64,000 bases of DNA from an uncultured Mollicutes bacterium (lineage in GTDB: Bacteria; Bacillota_I; Bacilli_A; Acholeplasmatales; Anaeroplasmataceae): contig CAMWKG010000002.1 in NCBI GenBank assembly GCA_947174785.1, positions 1 through 64,000 on the forward strand, given 5' to 3'. Numbering within the stretch: the stretch's first letter is position 1; each line of letters starts with the position of its first letter. Below the pieces are notes generated by a model. The model was not told the origin of the DNA. It did no database searches and saw only the letters and a program-made list of their open reading frames with translations. This document shows positions 54,949 to 63,796 of the stretch, in pieces. The translations under genes and the position numbers were made by a program.

Positions 54949-55932
54949 CTACAACTCATCTTTACATAATTTTTCTTTATACCATGACACCGTTTTTTCA
55001 AGTCCCTCTTTAAGCATTACTCGTGGCTTATATCCAAGTACTTCTTCTGTCCTCTCAATGTCTGCTAAAGAATTTTTTATATCTCCTCTTCTTGATTCTT
55101 CGTATTTGATTTTAGTTTTTTTATTCAAAATTGCACTAATATGGTTGTAAAGTTCTTTTATAGATGTTGACCTACCACAGGCAACATTGAAAACTTTTCC
55201 CCACGCCATTTTTCTAGAAAAGCAAGCTTTTATATTTGCATCAACTACATTCGATACATATGTAAAATCCCGACTTTGAATGCCATTACCATATATCGTA
55301 ATACTATTTTGTTCTAAAATTGCTTTTACAAATTTAGGTATAACTGCCGCATAGACCGAATGTGAATCTTGTTTAGGTCCAAAAACATTAAAATACCTAA
55401 GACCAACTGTATTTAGCCCATACACAAAATAATAAAGCTTAGCAAGATCTTCGTCAGTTTTTTTGCTGAGGGCATATGGTGATAATAAATCACCTTCCTG
55501 ACCAACTTTTTTAATTTTATTTTTGTCATCACCATACACAGACGCACTTGATGCATAAACAAATGTTTTAATTTTATTCACGAAAGATGCTTGCAACATG
55601 TTATGCATACCCAAAATATTATTTTTTGTATATTGTAGTGGCTCTTCAATTGATTTTGGTATCGATCCCCACGCTGCTTCATGCATAACATAGTCTATTC
55701 CTGTTGTCACTTTCAAGCATATACTGTAGTCACAAATATCACCTTTAATAAACTCAAATTTTTTGTGATGTAAAAACTCCTCTATATTTTCTATTCTTCC
55801 GTTAGTAAGGTTATCTATTCCTCTTACATTATAACCTCTTTCAAGGCATTCTTTTGCTATATGTGAGCCAATGAAACCAGCAACTCCAGTAATTAATACT
55901 CTTATCTTTTCTTTTATTTCTATAGGTTCCAT
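54949..55932 (-). CDS. NAD-dependent sugar epimerase (UDP-GlcNAc/GlcNAcA 4-epimerase, WbpP/TviC-like)
   Basis: 327 residues of extended SDR fold. The NAD motif is GVAGFIGSH (16–24), the catalytic Ser lies in YASSASVYG and the Tyr153/Lys157 pair in SPYALSKK; the C-terminal RRGDIKNSLADI is typical of 4-epimerases. HEAAWGSIPKSIEEP recalls the WbpP/TviC group that acts on N-acetylated UDP-hexoses. It overlaps the upstream dehydrogenase by 13 nt. Together they would give UDP-GalNAcA from UDP-GlcNAc; sugar specificity is inferred. Confidence 0.85.
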   Translation of the reverse strand: MEPIEIKEKIRVLITGVAGFIGSHIAKECLERGYNVRGIDNLTNGRIENIEEFLHHKKFEFIKGDICDYSICLKVTTGIDYVMHEAAWGSIPKSIEEPLQYTKNNILGMHNMLQASFVNKIKTFVYASSASVYGDDKNKIKKVGQEGDLLSPYALSKKTDEDLAKLYYFVYGLNTVGLRYFNVFGPKQDSHSVYAAVIPKFVKAILEQNSITIYGNGIQSRDFTYVSNVVDANIKACFSRKMAWGKVFNVACGRSTSIKELYNHISAILNKKTKIKYEESRRGDIKNSLADIERTEEVLGYKPRVMLKEGLEKTVSWYKEKLCKDEL

Positions 55933-57197
55933 ACTATAAATCCCTCTTTTTTTAATTTTTCTTTATTAAAAATAGAGTATAGGTCAAAGATAATTTTGAT
56001 ATTGCTATTTAAAAACAAGTCATTCAAATCAATAATTTCCAAATTGTAATACCGTTTATGCTTACAAGCAAATACTACAACATCAACTTTGGGTACAAAA
56101 AAAGATAAAGACAACCCCTGAGATTCCTCTAATTCATTGTTATTTACATTATAATCTTCAAGATACACTTCAGCACCTTTTCTTATTAGTTCTTTTGCTA
56201 TATCTATTGACCTTGAATTTCTTATATCTGTGACATTTTCTTTAAAAGTTAATCCTTTAATTAAAATTTTAGATGACATTATTTCTTTGCCCATCTTTTG
56301 TAAATTATCAATTATGTTATATACAACATATTCGCTCATAGAATTATTTATTTTTCTAGATGTTAAAATTAGTTCTGGATTGTATCCTAATTCTTGTACT
56401 TTGTAAGACAAATAATATGGGTCTATCCCAATACAATGTCCTCCAACCAATCCCGGATGAAAGTCCAAAAAATTCCACTTAGTTTTTGCCGCTTGAAGTA
56501 CTTCGTTTGTATTTATGTTCATAACACGAAAAATTTTTGATATTTCATTCATAAAGGCAATATTAATATCTCTTTGAGTATTTTCCATTACCTTTGCTGC
56601 TTCAGCCACTTTTAAAGAAGACACTTGTATTATTTTTCCCGAGATACATTTTTGATATAATCTTGCAATTTTTTTTCTCGTCTCAATAGTAGAACCAGAT
56701 ACTATTTTGTTTATACTTTGAAAAGTATGCACTTTATCTCCTGGATTTATTCTTTCTGGAGAATAGCCTACAAAAAAATCTTTATTAAATGTGAGTCCAG
56801 ATACCTCTTCTAAAATAGGTACACATACTTCTTCAGTAGCTCCTGGATAAACTGTAGATTCATAAATTACTATCACTCCATAATGCAAATTTCTCCCCAC
56901 AGCTTGACTTGCTGCTATAATACAATTCAAGTCAGGTTCATTATTGATATTCACGGGAGTTGGAACAGTAATAATAATATAATCTGCACTTTTTATTATC
57001 TTTTCATCAAAAGAGAATTTAATATTAGTTTTCTTTAATATATCATTCCCCACTTCCCCTGTTATATCTATCCCATTCTTATAATCTTCTATCTTCTTTT
57101 GATTTGTATCAAATCCAAATACTTCATAGCATCTACTAAAAGCTACAGCTATTGGTAATCCAACATATCCAAGCCCTACTACCACTACTTTTTTCAT
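55920..57197 (-). CDS. UDP-sugar 6-dehydrogenase (WbpO/TviB/WbpA-like)
   Basis: About 425 residues. NAD motif GLGYVGLP (8–15), three-domain UDP-glucose/UDP-GlcNAc dehydrogenase architecture, catalytic Cys255 in GLVGGHCIGIDPYYL. FHPGLVGGHCIGIDPYYLS is the form found in dehydrogenases for N-acetyl-hexosamines (UDP-HexNAcA) rather than plain UDP-glucose. It oxidises C6 to a carboxylate with two NAD+. ATG at 57197 overlaps the radical SAM stop (ATGA). Confidence 0.88.
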   Translation of the reverse strand: MKKVVVVGLGYVGLPIAVAFSRCYEVFGFDTNQKKIEDYKNGIDITGEVGNDILKKTNIKFSFDEKIIKSADYIIITVPTPVNINNEPDLNCIIAASQAVGRNLHYGVIVIYESTVYPGATEEVCVPILEEVSGLTFNKDFFVGYSPERINPGDKVHTFQSINKIVSGSTIETRKKIARLYQKCISGKIIQVSSLKVAEAAKVMENTQRDINIAFMNEISKIFRVMNINTNEVLQAAKTKWNFLDFHPGLVGGHCIGIDPYYLSYKVQELGYNPELILTSRKINNSMSEYVVYNIIDNLQKMGKEIMSSKILIKGLTFKENVTDIRNSRSIDIAKELIRKGAEVYLEDYNVNNNELEESQGLSLSFFVPKVDVVVFACKHKRYYNLEIIDLNDLFLNSNIKIIFDLYSIFNKEKLKKEGFIVWNL

Positions 57198-58189
57198 AAC
57201 TTTAAACCTCCTTCTTTTATATAAACAATAGGACAAACTAGGCATCTATTTTCCTCTACATTTCTATTTAATATAGGACAACAATCCTTCCACTTTTGCT
57301 TTGATATTTTTTTTGCCAAATCATCTATCATAGATACAATTTTTTCCTTAGTGTCTTCCAATATATTTCCTATACAAAAACTCTTATTTTTTAATACAAG
57401 GCCACATAAATATAAATCACCATTGGAATCCATATGTGGGTCAGCAAGTTTATTAATATAATCTTCTTTGCTATATTTTCCCATTGGACAACTAGTAAAA
57501 AATCTTTTGTCACTCTTATATCTATTATCAATACTTGAATATTCTACACTTATATTTAGATATGATTTCTTTAGGTAAGCGGGTAGCTTTGCAATTAATC
57601 TTTCACAATTTAAATTTTCACTACACAAATATCTATTGTCATTTCCTCTCCCCACTGGTGTTATCATATATATCCTTACCATTTTAGGTTTAATCTGATT
57701 ATCGTACAATAACTTAATTAATACTTCTAACATTTCTTGGTTTTTAGAAGAAATTGGAAAAGTAATTTTAAACTCGAATCCAGCATCTGTCATTTTTTTA
57801 AATACATCTATCACATTATTGAAATACTTATCATATAATTTTTGAGGTAACCCAAGTATATCATTTGTATATAAACTTATACTCAAAGAATTTACATTTT
57901 TCATCAAAAAATTTATTTTTATATCATTTAAAAGCCATGCATTAGTCAAAAAGCCGACTTCTAACCCCAGCTTTTTTACTCTTGTTATATAATCAAAAAT
58001 AGACGGATCCAATAATGGTTCACCACCACTAAAAGTAATCTTTTTCACTCCTAAATCTTTTAATTTATCTATTGCTAATAATTTTTCTTCATAACTCATT
58101 TCATTTTCACTTAATTCTCCCGCTCTTACAAAGCAATGTTTACACTTAAAATTACATCCATTTGTCACCAAAAAAGTTACTTTGTACAT
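57194..58189 (-). CDS. Radical SAM protein with a SPASM-like C-terminus
   Basis: 331 residues. C12, C16 and C19 in GCNFKCKHCFVR bind the [4Fe-4S] cluster; FSGGEPLLDPSIF is the GGE motif. The C-terminal third has further cysteines (FTSCPMG, LYLCGLV, SFCIG, KDCCPILN, CLVCPI), suggesting auxiliary clusters as in SPASM or Twitch enzymes that modify peptides or aminoglycoside-like molecules. Its ATG lies in the last codons of the asparagine-synthetase-like gene (13-nt overlap). Confidence 0.85.
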   Translation of the reverse strand: MYKVTFLVTNGCNFKCKHCFVRAGELSENEMSYEEKLLAIDKLKDLGVKKITFSGGEPLLDPSIFDYITRVKKLGLEVGFLTNAWLLNDIKINFLMKNVNSLSISLYTNDILGLPQKLYDKYFNNVIDVFKKMTDAGFEFKITFPISSKNQEMLEVLIKLLYDNQIKPKMVRIYMITPVGRGNDNRYLCSENLNCERLIAKLPAYLKKSYLNISVEYSSIDNRYKSDKRFFTSCPMGKYSKEDYINKLADPHMDSNGDLYLCGLVLKNKSFCIGNILEDTKEKIVSMIDDLAKKISKQKWKDCCPILNRNVEENRCLVCPIVYIKEGGLKL

Positions 58190-59658
58190 CTTTTCTCCCT
58201 CTCAAACATAAATTCTCTTAATTTTCTATCTTTTAGAGTGTCATCCTTACATGCATTTTGTACAAACATCCACTCAAATAATTCCAAATATAATATTTTC
58301 ATAAAATAATCAATTCCATAATACTCATCGTCAAACTTTATTCCTTTATAAAAACGACTTTTCTTACAGAAGGTTTTCACCATATCAAATGACACGTCTC
58401 CAACAAACAAGGCTTTTAATTCAGTAGCACCACCAATTTTTTTCAGTTTAGCAGTAACTTCTTTTGGCAAGATTGAATTTACTACTTTTTTATGATATTT
58501 TTTAGTTTTATCTCCTCTTTTTGACACTTGTTTAGCTAATGTCATAAATGTTCTAGTTAGATAAGGATATCTACCATTTATTCCATAATAATTTAACATA
58601 ATACCATTCTTCTTCAAGACTTTGTAGGACGCCATCTCATAAACATCTTTATATGGTTTATATTGAATATTATATAATATTTTTTTAAATCCTTTTTTAA
58701 AATTATATAATATTTTTTTAATTTTTGCATATATAGGATGATATAATTCGTAATCAAATACTTGATCAGCACACTCACCTAATAATATATCGTTTACACC
58801 TTCTTTTTTTATGAGATTGGCAAGTTCAAATTGCAAAAATATCCCTGATTCATAAATTGCTCCCTCCAAAGCCCAGACAATTTCAGGATAACAATCAAAA
58901 GTATTTCCATTCACATATGCGTTATAAAAATTTATTCCATCATAGACAGCACAAATTTCTTGTGCTGTAGATATCTCATTTCGCCCAACAACACCACCTA
59001 TACAAAATGTTTTTAATCTTTTTTCATTCTGCTTATTTAATATATACAAAATGTAATTAGAATCGTACCCTGAGGAGATGGTACAAGCTAAATCATCATT
59101 TAAGCAAGATTTACAAGATTGTACAAAAACATTATTATAGTGTTTAATTGACACATTTCCCTTTTGAGGATATGTGGATACTTTATTATATTTTAGTTTT
59201 ACTTTGAAGGACGACAAATATAATTCTAAATATCTATTACTAGGCACTTTAAATATGTTCTTTATTAAGGTCTTTTTACTTGGTAAAAATCCTTTCTTAA
59301 TAAATATTTTGACCCCCTTAACATCAAAAGATAATTCTTTATTTAACTCTTTAATTATTCTTTTCAAGGAATTCGATAACAGCAATTTATTTTTATCAAT
59401 ATAAAAATAAATACTATTACTAAAGCCTAAAAAGTCTTGGAACACAAACAACCTATTTATATTTGCATCGATTATAACAATAGTATATATACCGTCTAAA
59501 TACTCACATAGTTTTTTTCCATATTCACTATAAAGCGAAATAATATTCAGTTCATCCAACTTTTTCAAGTTTTTATCTCTTACATCCCCCAAAATATATA
59601 CCGATACACCCGTGCTAAGTTGTTTTCTATTGAGTTTAACAAACAAACTTTCTCTCAT
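58177..59658 (-). CDS. Asparagine-synthetase-like amidotransferase without the glutaminase cysteine
   Basis: About 493 residues. The N-terminal region keeps the GATase2 fold (SEYGKKLCEYLDGIYTIVII, VFQDFLGFSNSIYFY) but the protein begins MRESLF, so the Cys2 nucleophile needed to hydrolyse glutamine is missing. The synthetase half has a PP-loop, ISSGYDSN (about 194–201), instead of SGGxDS, and later DILLGECADQVFDYE. Loss of the cysteine is seen in β-lactam synthetases and lasso peptide cyclases, which join a carboxylate to an amine. It probably makes an amide bond in the product of this operon. ATG at 59658 with AGGAT upstream. First gene of the operon. Confidence 0.8.
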   Translation of the reverse strand: MRESLFVKLNRKQLSTGVSVYILGDVRDKNLKKLDELNIISLYSEYGKKLCEYLDGIYTIVIIDANINRLFVFQDFLGFSNSIYFYIDKNKLLLSNSLKRIIKELNKELSFDVKGVKIFIKKGFLPSKKTLIKNIFKVPSNRYLELYLSSFKVKLKYNKVSTYPQKGNVSIKHYNNVFVQSCKSCLNDDLACTISSGYDSNYILYILNKQNEKRLKTFCIGGVVGRNEISTAQEICAVYDGINFYNAYVNGNTFDCYPEIVWALEGAIYESGIFLQFELANLIKKEGVNDILLGECADQVFDYELYHPIYAKIKKILYNFKKGFKKILYNIQYKPYKDVYEMASYKVLKKNGIMLNYYGINGRYPYLTRTFMTLAKQVSKRGDKTKKYHKKVVNSILPKEVTAKLKKIGGATELKALFVGDVSFDMVKTFCKKSRFYKGIKFDDEYYGIDYFMKILYLELFEWMFVQNACKDDTLKDRKLREFMFEREKRCTK

Positions 59659-59776
59659 TATTCTATCCTTTTTAATCCTCTCAACAAACATAATATTACT
59701 ATTGTATTTATTATTTTATATATAAATTACTACTAAGAAGTAAAACTATTTTTACAGATCTATATCTAATATTTTT

Positions 59777-59859
59777 AAAAACAACAGGTACTAATTAGGT
59801 TTTCTTTAATCGAAAAATTCAACACAATTCTAATCAACATATTCATTAAATTCCTGTTG
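59777..59859 (-). promoter_or_regulatory. Possible attenuator hairpin in the biosynthetic operon leader
   Basis: CAACAGG (59859–59853) pairs with CCTGTTG (59788–59782), with weaker inner pairing (TGATTAG with CTAATTA), and is followed on the minus strand by TTTTT. It is about 120 nt before the first gene, in a leader that starts near 59912. A short reading frame overlaps the left arm. Conditional termination is possible. Confidence 0.35.
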
Positions 59860-59877
59860 ACACTTCCTTATAAACAC
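59830..59877 (-). CDS. Possible 15-residue leader peptide
   Basis: GTG at 59877 with GAGGTGG about 8 nt upstream, reading MFIRKCQQEFNEYVD then TAG. It lies between the operon promoter and the hairpin, in the position of an attenuation leader peptide. It could equally be a fragment of a decayed gene; no codon run specific for one amino acid is seen. Confidence 0.25.
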   Translation of the reverse strand: MFIRKCQQEFNEYVD

Positions 59878-59918
59878 TATATTATCCACCTCGTTGTTAT
59901 TATAGAAAGTCCAAATAA

Positions 59919-59927
59919 ATTATACCA
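59919..59927 (-). promoter_or_regulatory. Extended −10 element upstream of the biosynthetic operon
   Basis: TGGTATAAT (59927–59919) on the minus strand, about 260 nt upstream of the first gene; no good −35. The same nonamer occurs upstream of the DUF4062 gene. Confidence 0.45.
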
Positions 59928-59985
59928 TAAAAAAGAAAATCTGGTATGCTTTTGGCAGATAATTAAAACAATTTATTTTTTATTG

Positions 59986-60266
59986 CTATTTTGATTGGAA
60001 AAATTTATAATGAATTCTTTTACGATGTCCATACTCATCAATAGCATATCCCCAGAATTCACATTTACAATTTACTTTAGAAATAATGATATAGTCAATA
60101 TCATCTAGAATATTAGAGGCTTGATTTGACATATCAAATACTAAGTAATTAAGCTTAGTGATTTTTTTGCCATTGCTTAAATTTCTTTAATTTCATGTTC
60201 TTTCGAAAGAATCTTTTGAGTTATTTCACTAGTTTTTAAGTTAGAGACTTCTTTTGCTATTGATCT
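59986..60266 (-). pseudogene. Decayed gene, frameshifted
   Basis: Two open stretches on the minus strand in different frames. The first runs from 60266 and contains SIAKEVSNLKTSEITQKIL up to a TAA near 60180; the second continues to the TAG at 59986 with LSNGKKITKLNYLVFDMSN and ends CEFWGYAIDEYGHRKRIHY. Neither has a start codon with a ribosome site. Protein-like composition and the junction suggest one gene broken by a frameshift. Family not recognised. Confidence 0.4.
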
Positions 60267-60375
60267 TCATTATCTATTCAGTAGAACGAGGTTGAAGTCT
60301 TTTATCTATTTCGCTATATCAAAACGAAATTGATTGTATTAATCCAAAAACAGATGGGAATAAAGAATTTTATTT

Positions 60376-60438
60376 TTATTTTCTAAGTTCTAGTAATGTG
60401 ATTGCCTCAACACTATACTCCCATGTTGCAATTAAAAT
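60376..60438 (-). pseudogene. C-terminal fragment similar to the gene at the right edge
   Basis: Twenty codons after an in-frame stop, reading ILIATWEYSVEAITLLELRK then TAA. The block TWEYSVEAI matches TSEYSVEVI at the end of the partial gene at 63968, and the DNA match covers about 20 bases. It appears to be the tail of a lost paralogue. Confidence 0.4.
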
Positions 60439-60471
60439 CTACAAAACTACTATAATTACAGATTTTAATTG
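60429..60471. repeat. 12-bp perfect inverted repeat after the DUF4062 gene
   Basis: CAATTAAAATCT (60429–60440) and AGATTTTAATTG (60460–60471), loop 19 nt. It starts 4 nt past the DUF4062 stop and may act as its terminator, although the T run lies on the plus side. Confidence 0.55.
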
Positions 60472-60475
60472 TTTT

Positions 60476-61963
60476 TCATTTTCTTTCTATTTTTCCCTTT
60501 ATCTCATGTCCAAAGCTTTTAGATGTTATTACATATTCTATCTTATCTGGTATATTCTTAAACATTAGTTGAGCACACAAAAATCGTGAAGTGAATTGCT
60601 TTAAACCGGTAGTAATATCAAATTTTATAATTACATTATCACCTTTAATGTTAACAATAAATGAATAAAGTTCTTTTCTCTTAATATCAAACCATTCTTG
60701 ATAATTTTCTAAATATGGTTCTTTTTCTATTAAAGAATTCAATTTAGAAAATGTTTTAGAAGTGATTGATTTATTTTTTTCCATATTCTCTACATCTACA
60801 TCATCTTTTTTTTCAAAGAAACTTAAAAAATCTTTAACATCATCTGCTATAATTTGATTACTTATTTCCAGTTTTCCAATATCAAAATAATGTTTTTTGT
60901 CAAAAATTAATTTTATAGTAATATCTTCAGCATAGATATTACTCTCATTTTTTATAACAAAAGATGCAAAATACAAATTATCAAACTGGTTAAAAAATGA
61001 AACCGATGCATTATATTTATAGATTTTATTTTTTAATTTTATCAATTTATTTGCTTTTTCTTCTGCTTCTTGTGAATTTAGTTTATATTCCTCTCCAAAA
61101 AAAGAATTCTTATTATACTCAAAATCACCTATATTAATAAAATCTTCATCAATGGATATCCCATTAGATATAGAAAATTCTGTTGCAATTGTTAATATTG
61201 TTTGCAATATTTCATTTAGAGGCTTTGAACCTGATGGTAATTTGATTGAAAATTTAGAAAATTCCAAAAAAAGATAATCATTCCGAGATTTACGAGGCAA
61301 TTCAATCTCATTAATAGCATTAATATCATTTATTATTTCCTTCTTTAAACCATTCACATTTTTCAATTCAAAAAAATCATAACGAGAACATTTCAGATAT
61401 GGAAACAATTCTCCACTTTTATAGCAATATACTGATAAATCCTTTTCTGTTTTGTGCTTTAATTTAAATGCTAAACCATTTAAATGTTCCTTTAACTTTT
61501 CTTTTAAATCCCTTTTATTTTTAAATTCACTGTATAATCCTGCAAATTCACTTTTAAATTTTTTTACTTTACTTAATTGTTCAGGATCAATTGCAGTAAT
61601 TGAAAAACCTTTACCTGTATAAAAATATGTCATAACTTCATGACCTTGATTATATGAACGTTCTATTTCTTCCAATGTTCCCGATTCAAAGTTTTCTGTT
61701 GGAGAACCAAATTTTGTACCAAATAACGCAATCACTGCATCAGCAAAATCAACAAGCTGCTCATTAATTATATCTTGAGCTGGTTTTCCATATGCTGGAA
61801 TACTATTATGTTTCCAATCTAAAGGTTTAAACATTATATTTTTATCATAACCAATCTCATTGTTATATTCTAAAATGGCTTCTCTAACTACTTTTGAATA
61901 TTCCATCATATCACTAGGTGATGAAATTAGGATATTAAAATTTCTTACTACTCTTTCTTTCAT
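60476..61963 (-). CDS. DUF4062 domain protein, candidate defence effector or sensor
   Basis: About 495 residues. The N-terminal domain (about 8–120) begins FNILISSPSDMMEYSKVVREAI and continues with DFADAVIALFGTKFGSPT and SGTLEEIERSYNQGHEVMTYF, the DUF4062 pattern, a fold related to TIR/nucleoside-processing domains often fused to STAND NTPases. No NTPase follows; the rest (about 125–495) is α-helical then β-rich and unassigned. ATG at 61963 has GGGAGTGA 5 nt upstream. An extended −10 (TGGTATAAT, 62126–62118) lies about 155 nt upstream. A role in phage defence is inferred from domain company and neighbours. Confidence 0.6.
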   Translation of the reverse strand: MKERVVRNFNILISSPSDMMEYSKVVREAILEYNNEIGYDKNIMFKPLDWKHNSIPAYGKPAQDIINEQLVDFADAVIALFGTKFGSPTENFESGTLEEIERSYNQGHEVMTYFYTGKGFSITAIDPEQLSKVKKFKSEFAGLYSEFKNKRDLKEKLKEHLNGLAFKLKHKTEKDLSVYCYKSGELFPYLKCSRYDFFELKNVNGLKKEIINDINAINEIELPRKSRNDYLFLEFSKFSIKLPSGSKPLNEILQTILTIATEFSISNGISIDEDFINIGDFEYNKNSFFGEEYKLNSQEAEEKANKLIKLKNKIYKYNASVSFFNQFDNLYFASFVIKNESNIYAEDITIKLIFDKKHYFDIGKLEISNQIIADDVKDFLSFFEKKDDVDVENMEKNKSITSKTFSKLNSLIEKEPYLENYQEWFDIKRKELYSFIVNIKGDNVIIKFDITTGLKQFTSRFLCAQLMFKNIPDKIEYVITSKSFGHEIKGKIERK

Positions 61964-62338
61964 TTTATTCACTCCCTATCGCAAAAACATAGTTTCTTTA
62001 CTTTATACTTATTCTAGTCGTCCCAAATTATCTTAAAATTTATTTTTTAGAATAATCAAATGTTTGTAATTATTCTTCACAGTCAAACGTATGAAGATAT
62101 TATATTAATACATATCAATTATACCATTTTTCTACAAACAAAAAAAGACCAACCTAGTATTCCATAATTTGATCTTGTGTCAATAAATTTAAATATCAAC
62201 AGCATATATAATATCTTTCTGGCTCACTTCGATTAGGGAAGAACTTCTATTTATGGTTTCTTCTGTATGTTTCAAATATATCAATCATAATAAACATTCT
62301 ACTTCTATCTCTGCTCGTCAAGAACTGAATGTCATTAA
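61964..62338. other. Intergenic region between DUF4062 and RES genes
   Basis: Contains the DUF4062 promoter element (62118–62126). On the minus strand at 62196–62297 there is one frame MFIMIDIFETYRRNHK, TAG, then KFFPNRSEPERYYICC, stop: a likely gene remnant with a nonsense codon. No other structure was seen. Confidence 0.35.
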
Positions 62339-63733
62339 TCAATCCTCATAAAAAAACTTTAATTTCTTATCTGCATTTAATGCTGCTTCACAATCTTCTA
62401 TATTTTTAAAATTATGAAGATAAAGTGGCCTTGTTAAAACAAATGCAGTCCCCAATAAACTGCAATATTTTTTCTCTTCTGTAAAACGCAATCCACTAGT
62501 AGGAAAAACATAATTAAATCCCAAATCTGAAGATCTTTCGGAATAACAAGAAAAATATCTTAATCCTAAAAATTTATCTTCACTTCTATTATGTTTTCTT
62601 AACCACTGCATTAACAACTGAGGGATAATGTATTCTGGAGCAAATGGATCTTTTCTATGAGCTCTTATAAATGAACAAGATGCAATCAAAGGATACCAAA
62701 CAAGATAATTTTTTCTTACACTAGTATTATTTATCCATTTATTTAAATTCTTAATTCTTGCATTTTCTTCTAAAGTATTATCTCTCGCTTCTTCTTCGCT
62801 AGAAAAATCTTGTGGTTTTATCCCAAGCTCAAGAACATTAATTTTCATTTCTCTACGATTATGATTTTTGCACACTTCAAACCTCGAACAAATAGAATAC
62901 TTTTCATAAGGATTATTATGCATTTCTTCCAAACATAATTCTACAGATGTTCCAAGGTAAAGGCTAGGAAATCCTGCTATACTATATCTATTTGTAGATA
63001 CTTTTGAACTTAAATTATAAGGTGGGTGGAAAATTCTTTCCCTTAGATGAGTAACATTTTCCTCTACTGATACTGCCCTATAAAGTTTTAAGGAAGATGT
63101 ATCATAAAATTCTCCCAGCCAAGTTGATTTTTGATACTGACCTAGACTCTCATTGATAATGTTAGTCATCAGCACATCTATTCTATCATATGCATCAGAT
63201 GGAAAACCTCTTAAATAGTCAGTAACAGCTTGCTGAATTAGTGAACATGACATTGCTATTTTAAAATAAATATGTAAAAATTGCTCCAAATTATTTCTTT
63301 GCGAATTATTAACTTCATTAGAATATTTTTCTATTATCATATCGCAATAATATGCAATTGATTCTTTGCAAAGTCTAGCCATTCGCTCATCTTCTTCTGA
63401 AAAATGTCTCTGTCGACGCGGATCTTGAAATTTCTTTCTATACTCATCATAAAATCTATCCATTCGTTCATTAGCTCGAGCATAAGCCTTTCTTTTAGCT
63501 TTTAAAATAGCCTCACAATGACGTTCCATATTTATTGCACAATCATGTTTTATATTATTAATAGTATTAGAATCATTTAAATTAAATAAAACATCAAATG
63601 CATTATTTTGATATTTATTAAACAATTCACCTAATGCTTGCTCAAAATCCTTTCCGTCCCAACGCTTCGGCAAAAAAAACGATGTCTCATTAAAAATTTC
63701 TTTGAATTCCCTATCTCCTAAATTTACTATCAT
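62339..63733 (-). CDS. RES-domain protein, probable NAD-consuming toxin or effector
   Basis: About 464 residues. A helical N-terminal part (about 1–205, with KAKRKAYARANERMDRFYDE and a cysteine/histidine-containing core) precedes a RES-like domain (about 215–400). There the family residues are visible: Arg in LYRAVS, Tyr and Glu in SLYLGTSVELCLEEM, and Ser in LIASCSF. RES proteins such as MbcT and Res degrade NAD+ and are usually neutralised by Xre-type antitoxins; none is adjacent. ATG at 63733 follows AGGAGG. Unlike small RES toxins, this one is long, so its N-terminal half may be the regulatory or sensor part. Confidence 0.62.
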   Translation of the reverse strand: MIVNLGDREFKEIFNETSFFLPKRWDGKDFEQALGELFNKYQNNAFDVLFNLNDSNTINNIKHDCAINMERHCEAILKAKRKAYARANERMDRFYDEYRKKFQDPRRQRHFSEEDERMARLCKESIAYYCDMIIEKYSNEVNNSQRNNLEQFLHIYFKIAMSCSLIQQAVTDYLRGFPSDAYDRIDVLMTNIINESLGQYQKSTWLGEFYDTSSLKLYRAVSVEENVTHLRERIFHPPYNLSSKVSTNRYSIAGFPSLYLGTSVELCLEEMHNNPYEKYSICSRFEVCKNHNRREMKINVLELGIKPQDFSSEEEARDNTLEENARIKNLNKWINNTSVRKNYLVWYPLIASCSFIRAHRKDPFAPEYIIPQLLMQWLRKHNRSEDKFLGLRYFSCYSERSSDLGFNYVFPTSGLRFTEEKKYCSLLGTAFVLTRPLYLHNFKNIEDCEAALNADKKLKFFYED

Positions 63734-63769
63734 AGTGCCTCCTATATATTTCATTCTATTATCATTTTG

Positions 63770-63778
63770 ATTATAGCA
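63770..63778 (-). promoter_or_regulatory. Extended −10 of the RES gene
   Basis: TGCTATAAT (63778–63770) on the minus strand, 37 nt before the ATG; direct repeats lie just upstream of it. Confidence 0.5.
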
Positions 63779-63796
63779 TAAAATCTTTGGAAAAAC

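Noticed and set aside
49975-59658. Capsule or O-antigen locus
   Set aside because: The UDP-sugar genes suggest it, but there is no initiating sugar transferase, flippase, polymerase or chain-length protein, and two radical SAM proteins are out of place.
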